Of a DNA stretch of 64,000 bases, positions 13,144-23,343 are shown piece after piece. The notes under the pieces are model-generated. The model saw only the letters and a list, made by a program, of their open reading frames with translations, searched no databases and was not told where the DNA came from. This stretch comes from Collybia mongolica (taxonomy: Eukaryota > Basidiomycota > Agaricomycetes > Agaricales > Clitocybaceae): contig JAAXNY010000009.1 in NCBI GenBank assembly GCA_013420905.1, positions 2,480,001 to 2,544,000 of the forward strand, given 5' to 3'. The position numbers were made by a program, and so were the translations under genes. Positions within the stretch are counted from its first letter, which is position 1. Each line of letters begins with the position of its first letter.

Positions 13144-13493
13144 TCATCTCCACCACCACAAGTCGATATGAAAAGTTTCGCCATGATTGCGACCATTAAC
13201 AAAATACCAAGTTAACTTTATGACGAGCTGCGCTGCCAACCAAGCAACAGCACCGACACTACTCGCAATACCTGGGTTAAAGACATACCTTTATAACATT
13301 TGACATCATGGGGATCGAAATGCAATGTAAGTAGAGGAGAACGCAACAAGGAGGTCTGAAGGCAAATACTGAGGAATATTAGTGAGATTGTGGTTCAACG
13401 ACCTAGATACCATCATACCTCGAGCATCGACAACAGATTGTACATACCTTTCAGCCCCTTGTCAATATGAAGTGTATGGTCAAATTCATTGTT
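13144..13493 (-). CDS. Possible small single-pass membrane protein (tentative)
   Basis: Not recognised. The minus strand shows consecutive coding-like blocks: EFDHTLHIDKGLKG, a block ending MLE, then LLRSPLLTLHFDPHDVK, and a last exon with a hydrophobic segment (SSVGAVAWLAAQLVIKLTWY) and a conserved-looking tail ending LWWWR (stop 13144-13146). A GTATGA...CCTTCAG intron separates two blocks. The join to the last exon would need an unusually short intron (17-26 nt, GTATGT..TTAAC..CCAG), so the model is insecure. No start codon is established. It lies between Ubc9 and the retropepsin-like gene on the same strand. Confidence 0.3.
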
Positions 13494-13605
13494 CTGAGAG
13501 AACCTATTGTTGTACAGCTTACATTTCGCCAGTACGTGTTGGGGGATGAATATATAGAAAATGCACTCTAGAGCACGATCCTACCAAGACCCAACTACAC
13601 GGTCC

Positions 13606-14602
13606 TCATTGTGGGACATTCTCGCGAGCTTGTTGTCGGATTCTCCTCCTAATATTCATTGAGCTCATGATCAAACGTTAAATGGGCTAAAACTTACTCA
13701 TAAGCAATCTTGTCATTCCTAGGTCAAAGTTAGAACCCTTTGGGCCTACTAAGTGTATATACTAAACACTCACTTGAACATCGTATATGCATCACTTTGG
13801 GCAGGGTCATTTACATTGGGGTCGTCCAATAGGTCCTGGATACCGAGGAGGATCTAAGGGGTATTATATGAATTTCAGATACAGAGCAAATACGATGGGG
13901 ACCAACTTGTTTGATAGTGATGGCCGGCTTCCATGACTTTTCCTCATCGAGAATAGAGAGGCACACAGTACCCGAAGGATATACATTTGGATGGAAAAGA
14001 GGCGGAGAGAATTTACCTATAGAGAAAGCTCCAGATCGTGACAGATAAGAAGGAAGCATATTTACATTTTGGAGGCTTTGATGGGTAATCTGAAAATAAG
14101 AGGATGGGCATACGTTGGGGGTCAAAAGACTAGCACCGGAGTAAATGAAACTCACCTTCAGGAAAGTTCATTACCAACTTGAAGAGTCCTCCTTCCCATG
14201 GGGTCTAAGCAACCCATTCAACGCTCTAAAGTCACGGCGGGGCCAAGGTGATGCTGGAATATACTTACATCCTTTTTGCCAGGAATGCCGACTTCCCATT
14301 CCATCAAGTTCATTGACCCGTCCGCCGCTTTCGATGGTTTGGCATAGAATCCCTGCAATAAATAACATTAGTTTCCGTATAGAAGCTTGTGATTTTCTCC
14401 CCGGGCGCGTTCGTACGAGGTGCGTGATGATGCGATAAAAAGAATGTAGGGGCGCGATTAATCAAGACACGCGCCGCGAACCGTCCCCAGCCGACTCGTC
14501 CCGTTTTCAGACCAAACACTAAAGGATTGAACTCACAAATGGATGATCTTTCCTCCACTGCTTACGCTCTTCCGCAAGACGAGGTCGACAGATTCCTGAC
14601 AT
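13606..14602 (-). CDS. UBC9: SUMO-conjugating enzyme Ubc9
   Basis: The E2 enzyme that takes SUMO from the Aos1-Uba2 E1 and hands it to substrates, mainly in the nucleus. Exon 1 reads [22 protein letters not shown] (start 14602); next comes [13 protein letters not shown], then [22 protein letters not shown] containing the active-site Cys in the HPN...TVCLS context, [33 protein letters not shown], and a last short exon ending ARENVPQ (stop 13606). About seven introns split a protein near the family's ~158 residues. The LAEERK start and the [10 protein letters not shown] segment distinguish Ubc9 from ubiquitin E2s. Confidence 0.95.
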
Positions 14603-15506
14603 CCTGAATTTACCGGAACAACAGTAAACAAATATACTACAATGAGGGAAAGAAAGAGTTCAGTGGCACGACCCTCTGACGCCGTGGCGAGCGGGTCTTC
14701 AACAAGGAAGGCGTTGCTGACTCAGTAACCTCCGATGTCAACCACCCAAAACAACCGCTTTGCAAAATTTCAAAAAATAGCCGCACAGCCACTGCTCACC
14801 TTTTGCAAAATTATCGGAACACTATGTAATTCTAGGAAGTCGGTGTGATCCTTGGTAATACGATGTAGATGTAACCACAGCGCCAGTAGAACATGAAACT
14901 TCCTTCTTTTATAGTGGTTATGACATCGATAATACCGTGTTCTCACTTTTTGGTTGAGGTGAAAAATAGTCGTTATGTTGTTAATAAACGAAGACGACAG
15001 AGGTAGGGGTCGAACCTCCAATCTCCTGAAATCGTATGAAGGTTCATATTCACCGTAGTCAGACGCAATGCCACGGCCATGTTATCAAAAGTAAACATGA
15101 ACTTCAATGCTTTTCATCCCCAACGTCAACTCTTGGATTTGAAAATCTCAGGCTCTAAATGAATTGCGCACTCAAAATCAGGATCTCCAAATTACGCCAG
15201 GAGACAATAAAAATCATTAGCAGTCCGAGGATATGCGTATATCAATTCTCATGTGAGCCGTTAAGATGGGCGAGTTGGAAGGGGCATCAGAAGCGGCGGC
15301 CTTTTGGTACACATCGGACTCTCTAGCTTTATTATGAGATGTACCGCAAAGCAATATATTTTCGTGAGCAAGGTTGGCTTGTGCGTGATAGTGGGTAATG
15401 TACATAAATGGAGGTTGATAGTTTTACATTGTACTGCTTCGGTGCCTTTCTTTCGTTGTTCATCTCTGGCGGCATGTCTTCATCGTTGCCAGCTTGGGAA
15501 ATGGTG
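14603..15506. other. Intergenic region between PPAT and Ubc9 genes
   Basis: About 900 bp upstream of UBC9 and downstream of the PPAT gene. The only structure I see is the tRNA-Arg-like sequence at 14993-15086. Confidence 0.4.
14993..15086 (-). tRNA. tRNA-Arg(ACG)-like gene with intron, probably degenerate
   Basis: On the minus strand the segment GCGTCTGACTACGG is the classic D-stem/anticodon half of tRNA-Arg(ACG). About 21 nt later TCAGGAGATTGGAGGTTCGA continues with the 3' anticodon stem, variable loop and B box. The interruption lies one base 3' of the anticodon, where tRNA introns sit. Against function: the D arm is short, the T stem has a mismatch, and the acceptor halves (GATAACA and TGTCGTC) pair imperfectly. 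It is either a tRNA pseudogene or a poorly conserved gene. Confidence 0.4.
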
Positions 15507-16744
15507 TTAACTCCTGCCAATGCCCCCAACTGAACCACGCGCCTCCTCCTCCTCCTCCTCTTCCTCTTTGTTCTTCTCCACAATCCATTCCCGAATGAAA
15601 GTACTGCTCATTTTAGTCTGGCGTAGCATTTCGAGATCCTCGTGATCGATACGTTCATTATTTGCGCTGATGACATCAATTACAAAGGTCGTGAGTGGGG
15701 GTAGGCCTTTGGCCTCACGATGGGTTGCAACTATGTATATGATCTCAGAGTTCGGTCGTCAAAGTTGCAGTTTGGAAATACTCACTCGACTTGGCGCCGC
15801 CGATCGTTTCCCGACTAACTACCAATGCTTGAACGTTGGGGTCCCACCCTGTTGGCCCATATACATCAGTGATGGGCACGACATCATATATGAGGCCTGG
15901 GCGGAAGAGCTGGAGAAAGTCGCGGACGCGTTGAGTACGCAAGGGTAAGCGTTGCAGGATATGTTGATTTGATTTCTTCACGAGAAGCACATCATCTACG
16001 GGAAAGCGAATCAGAGTACCGTAAGAGAAAGGACCTTATGTCGCTCACCGGTAACACCAACGATGATTTTATGGCTTGCAATCCACGCTGCCATGCTCAG
16101 AAGAATTTTGTGGCCCGCATGAAGGTGATCGAAGGTTCCACCAAGAGCGACGACGGGGAAGAATGGTGGAGGCGGATAGCTTTCCTGGTCCACCGGCTCT
16201 GGGCTGCTCAGATGTGGCTCTGAGTTGTGGTCGCCGTCGCGATCTCCTGGTATAAGGAAGGATTGTCGGATGGGGGTTACCGAGGCAGGAAGGGGGACGG
16301 CGATTGAGTCTGAGCCCAGAACTTAGCATAATTCTATCATACGGAGTATGATTACGCACCACCTGCTACACGGAAGACGATGTCCATTCCAATACCGATA
16401 TCTTCCGGTGCCTCACCGTCAATACCGAGAAGGAGTACATCCACATCCATGAGAACCTTGTCGAGATCCTGGGCAACCTTAGTGGCCTGTACATAAACGT
16501 ACGTGAGCAGTCTGTGGACATCATCCCAACGCCCGGTATGTGAGATTCCACGGAATGTTGTCGTCGATGATGGCAGTGGGTCGTTGAAAAGTCTCGAGAA
16601 GAGAACAATAACGAGCCGTTGGCGCGTACTGGTCGCTGCGGCTTGAATGACGGGGCCAAGGAAATGTGGGGTATCGAGCGATGGGATCGTGGCTAATAGT
16701 AGTGCTCTATCAGCAAGTTCGGATGCAGGGAATTGGTGCGACAT
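15507..16744 (-). CDS. CAB4: Phosphopantetheine adenylyltransferase (CoA synthesis)
   Basis: Transfers AMP from ATP to 4'-phosphopantetheine, the penultimate step of CoA synthesis. The nucleotidyltransferase signature is clear: VALGGTFDHLHAGHKILLSMAAW with the HxGH motif (HAGH), then HKIIVGVTG, LVVSRETIGGAK and a C-terminal STFIREWI block. The N-terminal ~150 residues (from MSHQFPASEL) form the poorly conserved eukaryotic extension. An in-frame upstream ATG exists at 16801. The C-terminus carries a run of eight Glu residues. About four introns. Its start lies within ~150 bp of the left edge of the transposon nest, so its original promoter has probably been displaced. The symbol follows the yeast homologue. 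Confidence 0.88.
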
Positions 16745-16889
16745 GGCTGCGGGGAGGAGATCTGCGACATGGCGGTTTGACGTTTTCCGGCGGGAACTCA
16801 AATTTGGCGGGAAGGTGCAAGCTCAGCCCTACTTATGTGGTTTCATTGGGCATTCGAGTTCATTATGCCGTGCAATTGGTCACTAGGCT

Positions 16890-18350
16890 ATGCTAATTGG
16901 TATATACAGATGTAGACTTTGGAGCTTCCAAGGAGCTAGACTTGCTGGCCCCATGGACTCCCTATGCAAGATGCAGAGGTGCACTGCCCTCTGGATCACT
17001 GGCACTCTCTGTACTGCCCCAAATGGGTCTCCTGAGACTCTTGTGGGTCTACCTCCCATCCACTTCCATGTCCAAAAGCTTGTAGATTGGAGCTATGCCC
17101 ATGTCCACACCCTGAAGCAATCACATGCCTTCAGGAGCCTCATTGATGGATACCACAAGTACTCTATCAACAATGTCTCCCCGCTTTGTGCAGATAATCA
17201 AGTCAGCTGTGAAAGATGCCTGGACTAACAGGAATCTGTCCACTGTTAGCCTAAATCCCACCCACCCCCTGAGTGAACCTGGAAGACACCTTATGGACTT
17301 TGTTGCTGCTAGACAAGGTTCCTTGCAGGAAGCCTTTCTTAGCAGCTTGTAAGGGATGGTGTTGCCACAAGTGCCACCAGAGGGAGAGCAATGTGCATGG
17401 CAAGGTCAACCATGTAGGGAAGGGGGTGCTAAGGGCACAGGCAGCTTAATCACACAAGGGAGACCCAGACCTAAGTTATTGCAAAGGTGCAGACCCCAAA
17501 GGGTGAGCACCATCTACATATATATGGTACATCATGTGGGTAATCTATGGGGGTACTACATAATCTGATATAGGCCCACTTGGGTATGCAACAGTGCACT
17601 GGTAAGGTACCTGGAAGGAGTAATGATACTGTCCACAAAAGGGGTAAGGGCTGGGGTCACAACGGTGGTAGAGTTACACCAAAGATCAGGTGCATGGTGG
17701 CATATGGTAACATATGATAGTATGAGGTTAGTCCAAGTAACTAGATGGGGGCAAACTAGCACTCCCCTTACACAGCTCCACCCAATTGGATGTGGCAGCC
17801 ATTGTCTGTGATGCATCTATCTCCAAACCCACCCACCAAGCTGTCACTCTATGGTGCACCTGGTTTAATGGGAATTTGTACCAGGACAGGGCCTCTCATG
17901 GCCTGGCCATCTCAGACAAAACAGAACTGCAGGCCATTGCAGGAGGGATTTGCTAGATTTTTGTGACCCCTGGAAACCAGGATGTTCATCATGTCCATGT
18001 ATTCTCAGACTCCACTTATGTGCTTTGTGCTCTTACAGACACATCTCACCACTCTGGACAGGATAGCTCTGTCAATGCATGCCTCCTCCTGCCCTGTGGA
18101 TAGTAGGGGACAGGGCTAGAACTTTGGTCCTGCATCATGTCTGCAAAGCTTGTGCCTTGGAAGACCATGTCATTGCCCACAATGTGGCCACCTTGATCAG
18201 GGTGGCAGCAGATGGAAGTTCCCCCATCTTGCTTGACAAAGTATGTCTTATGGCAATTGATCATATGATGGAAGACTGGGCTATACTGTTCAGAAAGAAG
18301 GAATACATTGGATGTCAATTCATGGAACTCTATGATAAGAAGTATTGAGA
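16890..18350 (+). mobile_element. Degenerate LINE fragment (3' half of ORF2)
   Basis: Translated pieces in shifting frames match the two better LINE copies further on. KMQRCTALWITG and GLPPIHFHVQKLV correspond to KMQRRACLWITG and GIPPIHLHVRKLV of the copy at about 41200; later CDAS...HVHVFSDST is the RNase H part, ending FRKKEYIG. The fragment is full of stops and frameshifts and almost devoid of CpG, so it is older than the other copies. No target duplication was found. Confidence 0.75.
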
Positions 18351-19020
18351 GTGAGACTCCTCACTGCCAAGGGACTGCAAGACATGCCCCTATACCAATG
18401 ATCACCTGTTTCCTTTTTCATATCCAGTATTCTCTTTCTCATAGATGGTTATATTTACTACCTTTTTGTAGGCATTGGGGGCTTCAACTTCATATATATT
18501 CTCAGGTAGAATAGCAAGCCACCTCAGTCATCTTTCACCCATTTCATGTAACTGACTCTGAGCTTGCTTTGTCTCACTCTACAGGCTATGGCCCTGCTCT
18601 GCTCTAACTTTACAATGAGACAAAACTGTAAGGGGAACACCCATTTCCACACATACTACACCAACTTTGCACATTGGTGTTACAATTTCCCTTGTCATGT
18701 GCTTTACTCATATTTTTCTTCTTTATACAGTACCTTTGGTGACTCAAAACAATACATAAACATCTCTAACAGCAACTCCTCAAACCCTCCTATTTTTCCC
18801 GAGACAGAGCAGTTTGATGGGGGCAACTTTACTGCTTTCCAAAAACCATATTCTCATTGCAGTGAAGGCATGTGGTGTGCACAGATATCTCAAAGGAGTA
18901 CAATTTAGCAAGAACTCAGCTACAGATCCTGATCCTACCCCATGGTCATCTATCACCCCCTATAAGGGGAATGCTAGTTCATTCCAAATCTAGTTGCTTG
19001 GATATTCTTTGCTCATTGTA
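18351..19020 (+). pseudogene. Decayed copia-type gag remnant
   Basis: At about 18790-18970 a reading PETEQFDGGNFTAFQK followed, after a one-base frameshift, by GVHRYLKGVQF resembles the opening of copia-type gag domains of basidiomycetes. Nothing else is readable. CpG is almost absent. The mariner element is inserted at the TA at 19019-19020. Confidence 0.4.
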
Positions 19021-19232
19021 CAGTGGCTCAAAAAACTGCCCCAATGTTTGTACATTTTTGAAAGATCAATATGGTATGAAGTGCTGACATAAGCAGGGGA
19101 CCTGGGGTAATTATGTAAGATACTATGACATCGTGGCTTTCCAATGGACCCTGGATCATGTGATTTGGATCAAAACCCATTAAGCTATAGGCCAAACAAA
19201 ATGATTACTCATTGGGGCAGTTTTTTGACCCT
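19021..19232 (+). repeat. Left terminal inverted repeat of mariner element
   Basis: Matches the reverse complement of 20417-20628 almost base for base, the differences being a few bases near the inner end. It contains the 18-mer TCAAAAAACTGCCCCAAT at 19028-19045 and its inverted copy at 19211-19228. Confidence 0.93.
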
Positions 19233-19247
19233 CTATTAATTTTCTAT

Positions 19248-20267
19248 CTAATACTTTGTATGACCACCTTTTGCCTTTATAACTGCTTGTATCCGCCTGG
19301 GCATACTTTCTATCAGGTTTTGGCATACCTCTGGTGGAATTTCACCCCACTCTTCAGCCAATCTATCCCACAACTCATGTACTCCTTTGGGTGGTGTCGG
19401 ATATTCTTTAAGACGGCGCTTGAGATGTTCCCAAAGGTGTTCTATTGGATTCATGTCAGGGGATTGGGCAGGCCAGCCAAGGACTTGAATGTTGTTGTCT
19501 TCAAACCACTGTGTGGCCAGTCCAGATGTGTGTTTGGGGTCGTTATCTTGCTGAAAGTAGCGCTCGCCATCCACCATTTCCAACTTCTCAAAACTTTCCT
19601 GAACTCCACTCTCCAAAATTTCACAGTATTGAACCTTGTCCATGTTCCCCTGCACCTCTATGAGCTTTCCCACTCCATTCCACCCCATACAACCCCATAC
19701 CATGAGGTTTCCTCCTCCTCCATGTTTGACAGTAGGTGATGTTGTTCTATCAGATGGTGGTTCTCCCCTTTGTTTCCAGACATAAACCTTTCCATCTGAC
19801 CCAATCCTATTGATTTTGGTCTCATCTGTCCATAGAACCCTTTTCCAGTCCTCCACAGTCCAGCTTTCATGATATTTTGCAAACTGGAGACGCCGGATGC
19901 GATGGGCTCGTTTGAGAAGAGGAGCTTTCCTCTTTGTAGCAGCATAAAATTGATTTTCCTTGAGTGCATTTCTGACTGTCTGGGGTGTGACAGGATTGGG
20001 GATGATGCCATTGATGAATTGGGTAGCCTGAACTGCATTATCAAGCTTCCCTGACTTGATTTGACGAATAATTGACTGTTTGTCACGAACAGACAGCTTG
20101 GAGGGGCGGCCACCAAGGTTGTTTTCTTTGTTTCCATCCACATCTTTGCTGATCCTACTGATGGTACCCTTCCCTAGACCAGTTTTCTCCTTGATTTGAC
20201 ACTGAGAATAGCCCTCATTGAGGAGAGAAACAACAGTATTGTGCTGAGCAGTAGAAATGGCTTTCAT
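19248..20267 (-). CDS. Tc1/mariner transposase, DD34E
   Basis: 339 codons, a normal length for the family, with no stop. The N-terminus has two helix-turn-helix units (about residues 1-45, CQIKEKTGLGKGTISRI; and about 55-105), with GRPSKL between them like the AT-hook linker of Tc1. Catalytic residues are visible: Asp in RVLWTDETKI, Asp in YFQQDNDPKHT, and Glu in DMNPIEHLW. Exactly 34 residues separate the second Asp from the Glu, giving DD34E. It cuts and pastes the element at TA sites. All catalytic residues are present, so activity is possible but unproven. Confidence 0.94.
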   Translation of the reverse strand: MKAISTAQHNTVVSLLNEGYSQCQIKEKTGLGKGTISRISKDVDGNKENNLGGRPSKLSVRDKQSIIRQIKSGKLDNAVQATQFINGIIPNPVTPQTVRNALKENQFYAATKRKAPLLKRAHRIRRLQFAKYHESWTVEDWKRVLWTDETKINRIGSDGKVYVWKQRGEPPSDRTTSPTVKHGGGGNLMVWGCMGWNGVGKLIEVQGNMDKVQYCEILESGVQESFEKLEMVDGERYFQQDNDPKHTSGLATQWFEDNNIQVLGWPAQSPDMNPIEHLWEHLKRRLKEYPTPPKGVHELWDRLAEEWGEIPPEVCQNLIESMPRRIQAVIKAKGGHTKY

Positions 20268-20416
20268 GATGGTGGTAAGAGGTCAAGAAGATGATTGAAC
20301 CAATTCCAACATGTCAAATTGATACAAATAAAGTCACATGACATTGTTTATTCTTCCCACAGTCCATAATGTTCTTGCATTGGATCATAAATGCCAGAAT
20401 AATGGAAAATAAGATA

Positions 20417-20628
20417 AGGGTCAAAAAACTGCCCCAATAAGTAGCCATTTTGTTTGGCCTATAGCTTAATGGGTTTTGATCCAAATCACATGATCCAGGG
20501 TCCATTGGAAAGCCACGATGTCATAGTATCTTACATAATTACCCCAGGTCCCCTGCTTATGTCAGCACTTCATACCATATTGATCTTTCAAAAATGTACA
20601 AACATTGGGGCAGTTTTTTGAGCCACTG
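20417..20628 (-). repeat. Right terminal inverted repeat of mariner element
   Basis: Mirror copy of 19021-19232, with the same 18-mer at its outer and inner ends in opposite orientation. The outer end is followed by the TA duplication. Confidence 0.93.
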
Positions 20629-20630
20629 TA

Positions 20631-21901
20631 TATCTTATTCCATATGCTGCTGGCACCTTGAGACTACCTTGGTGCAACCTAATTACCTTGTAACACATCC
20701 TCTAACTCCTTTTGCAGTCATTACCATACCTCCTTACTGATGGTTTACCCCTGGATCATTGCAAAGCCCTAGTGTGCTCATATTGATTTCCATGATATCT
20801 CCATAGTTTATTCTTATGATGTACCTATATAGATGGTGTTGTCCCTTATGGGTCAATGCCTTTACAACCACTTAGGACAGGATTACCCTTGTGTGACTAA
20901 GCTGCCTGCACCCAAAGAGAACATGGACTTGCAACAGGTTTGTATTCATGCCAAGTCTACAGATGAACTTGGAATGGTCCCTATTGATTGAGAGGATACT
21001 GGAACTTGGATTGCATAAGGACTGGAAGTCCCAATACTCTGAGAGAATTAGCCAATGCATATTGAGAGAGAAGTGATTGAGAGATCAGCATGCCAAGCCC
21101 TGATAGAGAGCAACCAAGAATAGAAAGTACTCCTTCTCCTAGGCACCTGTCCACTGACAACAATAAAGCCCAGACTTCCAAGATGTTTCATACATACCCT
21201 ATACTATGACTTTTGCTACTATTGCTTACCAATTATTACAGTATTTATTACTCTCTTTTACAATCATGGGCTACCTTGGCTCATCCATTCCTTACATATA
21301 TCTCATAGACACAATTAGTTACCAGAGAATTGGAGTCCTGTTTAATCACCTATTTGTTAATACAACCAAACAGTTGTAACAACATTAAAGAAAAGTGTCC
21401 TTTTGAGCCAAGATTCTCAAAAGAAAGTAAAATCTATCTAAGGACTTGTTCTAGAGATAATGTTGGTGCCTAGTCTGGACCTGAGACCAATTATTGTTGT
21501 TATTGTCAAGGCTGAGTTGAGGATACTTAGTATTGTGAGACCTGTCCTGCCATAGAAATCTATCTAGTGTTTGAGGCTCTGGGATAGTGTTGTTGCTTGG
21601 TTTGAAACCCAAGGTCAATTATTGCCTTAGTCTGAGAAATTGAGTCAAGGACTTAATGTTGCAAGACCCTTTTCAAAGAAATCATTACAAGTCTTTTGGC
21701 TTTGTTATACCCATCTCTACAAGTACATGTCTTGTTGTGACACCAATAAAAACATCTTACCCTTAAAACCAGTCTGATAAAACCCTTGGTACTTACAGAG
21801 CCCAAGTCTGAGGACATTCTCTTGTGAGACTGATATATTCTTCTGAAGTCCATCTTTGCTATTGAAATCTGTAAAGTTTTCTAGCTTCCTCCCTTGAACT
21901 T
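20631..21901. other. Old CpG-poor retroelement debris
   Basis: About 1.3 kb with no open frame of note and almost no CpG. It continues the sequence interrupted by the mariner. Two loosely similar blocks around 21450-21560 and 21590-21670 (each with GAGACC/GAAACC and GTCAATTATTG-like words) look like an internal duplication. I can name no gene. Confidence 0.4.
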
Positions 21902-21919
21902 AAACCCATGATCATGTCA
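21902..21919 (+). repeat. Left target-site duplication of the outer LINE
   Basis: AAACCCATGATCATGTCA is repeated exactly at 51186-51203, directly after the distal LINE poly-A. The pair marks the ends of one LINE insertion now about 29 kb long. Confidence 0.85.
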
Positions 21920-22643
21920 TGCTTCTTGACTTGTTACCACGACGTGCACAGCCACCATCATAGTCATCATCGTCGTTCTACGCACTCTGCTGCCCTAGAT
22001 CACCCCTGATAACACTCTACCAACCAAGCCCCGTGCCTCTGACATGGGCAAAGACAACCCACCTGGCCAATCTCAACGATCAGCAGAACGCGCCTCGAAA
22101 CCACTGGACATTCGTGACTACCTTTGCAGGTCCTCCTCCCCTGCTCCAACCAGGAGCACTACTCCTCAGAGACCCCCAGGCCTCCCTACTATCGCACAAT
22201 GGGTCTTCTTTCGACCACCCACGCCTGCACCTGCATCAGAGGTGGATTCCTCCACTCTGATGGATACTGCAGCAGATGATGACACCGTCACGTTGTCGTC
22301 CGCCAAAGGCAAAGCCCCAGCCCCACCTCCCCAGGACTGAGAGGAAACCTTGGAGAGGGTGGAGATGAACTCCCTCCAGGAGAGCTTTGACGACCCCACT
22401 GATGCCTTCCTCCCAACCGGTTCGAAAGAATCGGTGGAGATTGACGTCCAGGCAGCTACCTCATTGCTCCACAACACAACAGAGTTTATGAACCTCTGGA
22501 CTGAAAAGGGATACCGCGTCCCTGCACACCTCACTGACACTTTTGCCACTGAGCTCCTCCAGGTCGTATACTCGGCCTCCAAAATTGGCCTCATCCAGCA
22601 TGTTGCCAATGGGACCTCTCAAGTTGTCACCCTACAACAGGTC

Positions 22644-23191
22644 TGTAAGGGGAACACCCTTACCGACTCCGTTTTCCATTTTCCGACAACATTCCCGACC
22701 ATACGAACGTTCGGGAACGCTCCCCAGTCCCGATCCCCATTCCCGACTGTAGTCACCGACTACTTTACCGACAACAACCCGAGTCGAACCCGACTCACCC
22801 ACTCACTCACACCACACTCGCTACCACCCCGCTCCCTTTACCGACTCTCGTTAGACGTTTCCGAACGCGGACGCAGGCACGGCTTGTCAGGATCACTGCG
22901 GCACGCCCACGTGATCCTTTACCGACAACGCGTGCCCTCGTACCGTCCCGGGAACGTGTAGTTAATGTAGGAACATCATATATAGCCTGTACACCTGGCT
23001 GGAGGACCCTTAGAGAATTCTCTTAGGATCCCCTCCACCAGGTGAGTAGTACATATGTCGTACAAGTGAATACATCATCTTAGGATCCCCTCCACCAGCT
23101 CCGAGTTAGAATTCCCGACCCCGACCTCCGTCACTTGGTAATCGTCGTCGGACTCTGCACAACTCAGTAACCCGGCGGAGTTGCCCTTACA
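22644..23191 (+). repeat. G1 5' LTR
   Basis: 548 bp beginning TGTAAGGGG and ending GCCCTTACA. TATA box at 22979-22984. The predicted RNA start near 23012 begins AGAGAATTCT, complementary to the primer site just past the LTR. Confidence 0.95.
22979..23021 (+). promoter_or_regulatory. G1 LTR TATA box and predicted transcript start
   Basis: TATATA at 22979-22984 is followed 33 nt later by AGAGAATTCT (23012-23021). The start position is inferred from TATA spacing and from the complementarity to the primer-binding site. Confidence 0.55.
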
Positions 23192-23193
23192 TT

Positions 23194-23203
23194 AGAATTC
23201 TCT
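23194..23203 (+). other. G1 putative self-primer binding site
   Basis: AGAATTCTCT lies 2 nt past the LTR and is the exact complement of the predicted RNA 5' end (23012-23021). It does not match the usual initiator-tRNA primer site. Caution: the core GAGAATTCTC is palindromic. Confidence 0.5.
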
Positions 23204-23343
23204 CCCCAGAGAGAGGCCGTAGATTGCGCAAACGACGCGCGGAAGAATTCAGCGAAGGTACACCGCCGAAACGACCCCGCACCCGTTCCGCACAATTCTC
23301 CCCCTCACCCAACAAACATACCAACTGCAATCCGCCCGACAGG

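Larger units (their letters stand above)
19021..20628 (-). mobile_element. Tc1/mariner DNA transposon, apparently complete
   Basis: A 1608-bp element flanked by TA on both sides (19019-19020 and 20629-20630), the standard Tc1/mariner target. Near-identical terminal inverted repeats of about 212 bp begin CAGTGGCTC, and the single transposase ORF is uninterrupted. It sits in old CpG-poor retroelement debris, so it arrived later. The near-identity of the ends and the open frame suggest recent arrival. Confidence 0.93.

Noticed and set aside
15540..15570. CTC repeat as a regulatory tract
   Set aside because: It encodes the poly-Glu run near the C-terminus of the PPAT protein.
23224..23343. G1 gag start at 23224
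   Set aside because: The codon there is TTG; the first ATG in frame is 23344 and precedes the conserved coiled-coil.
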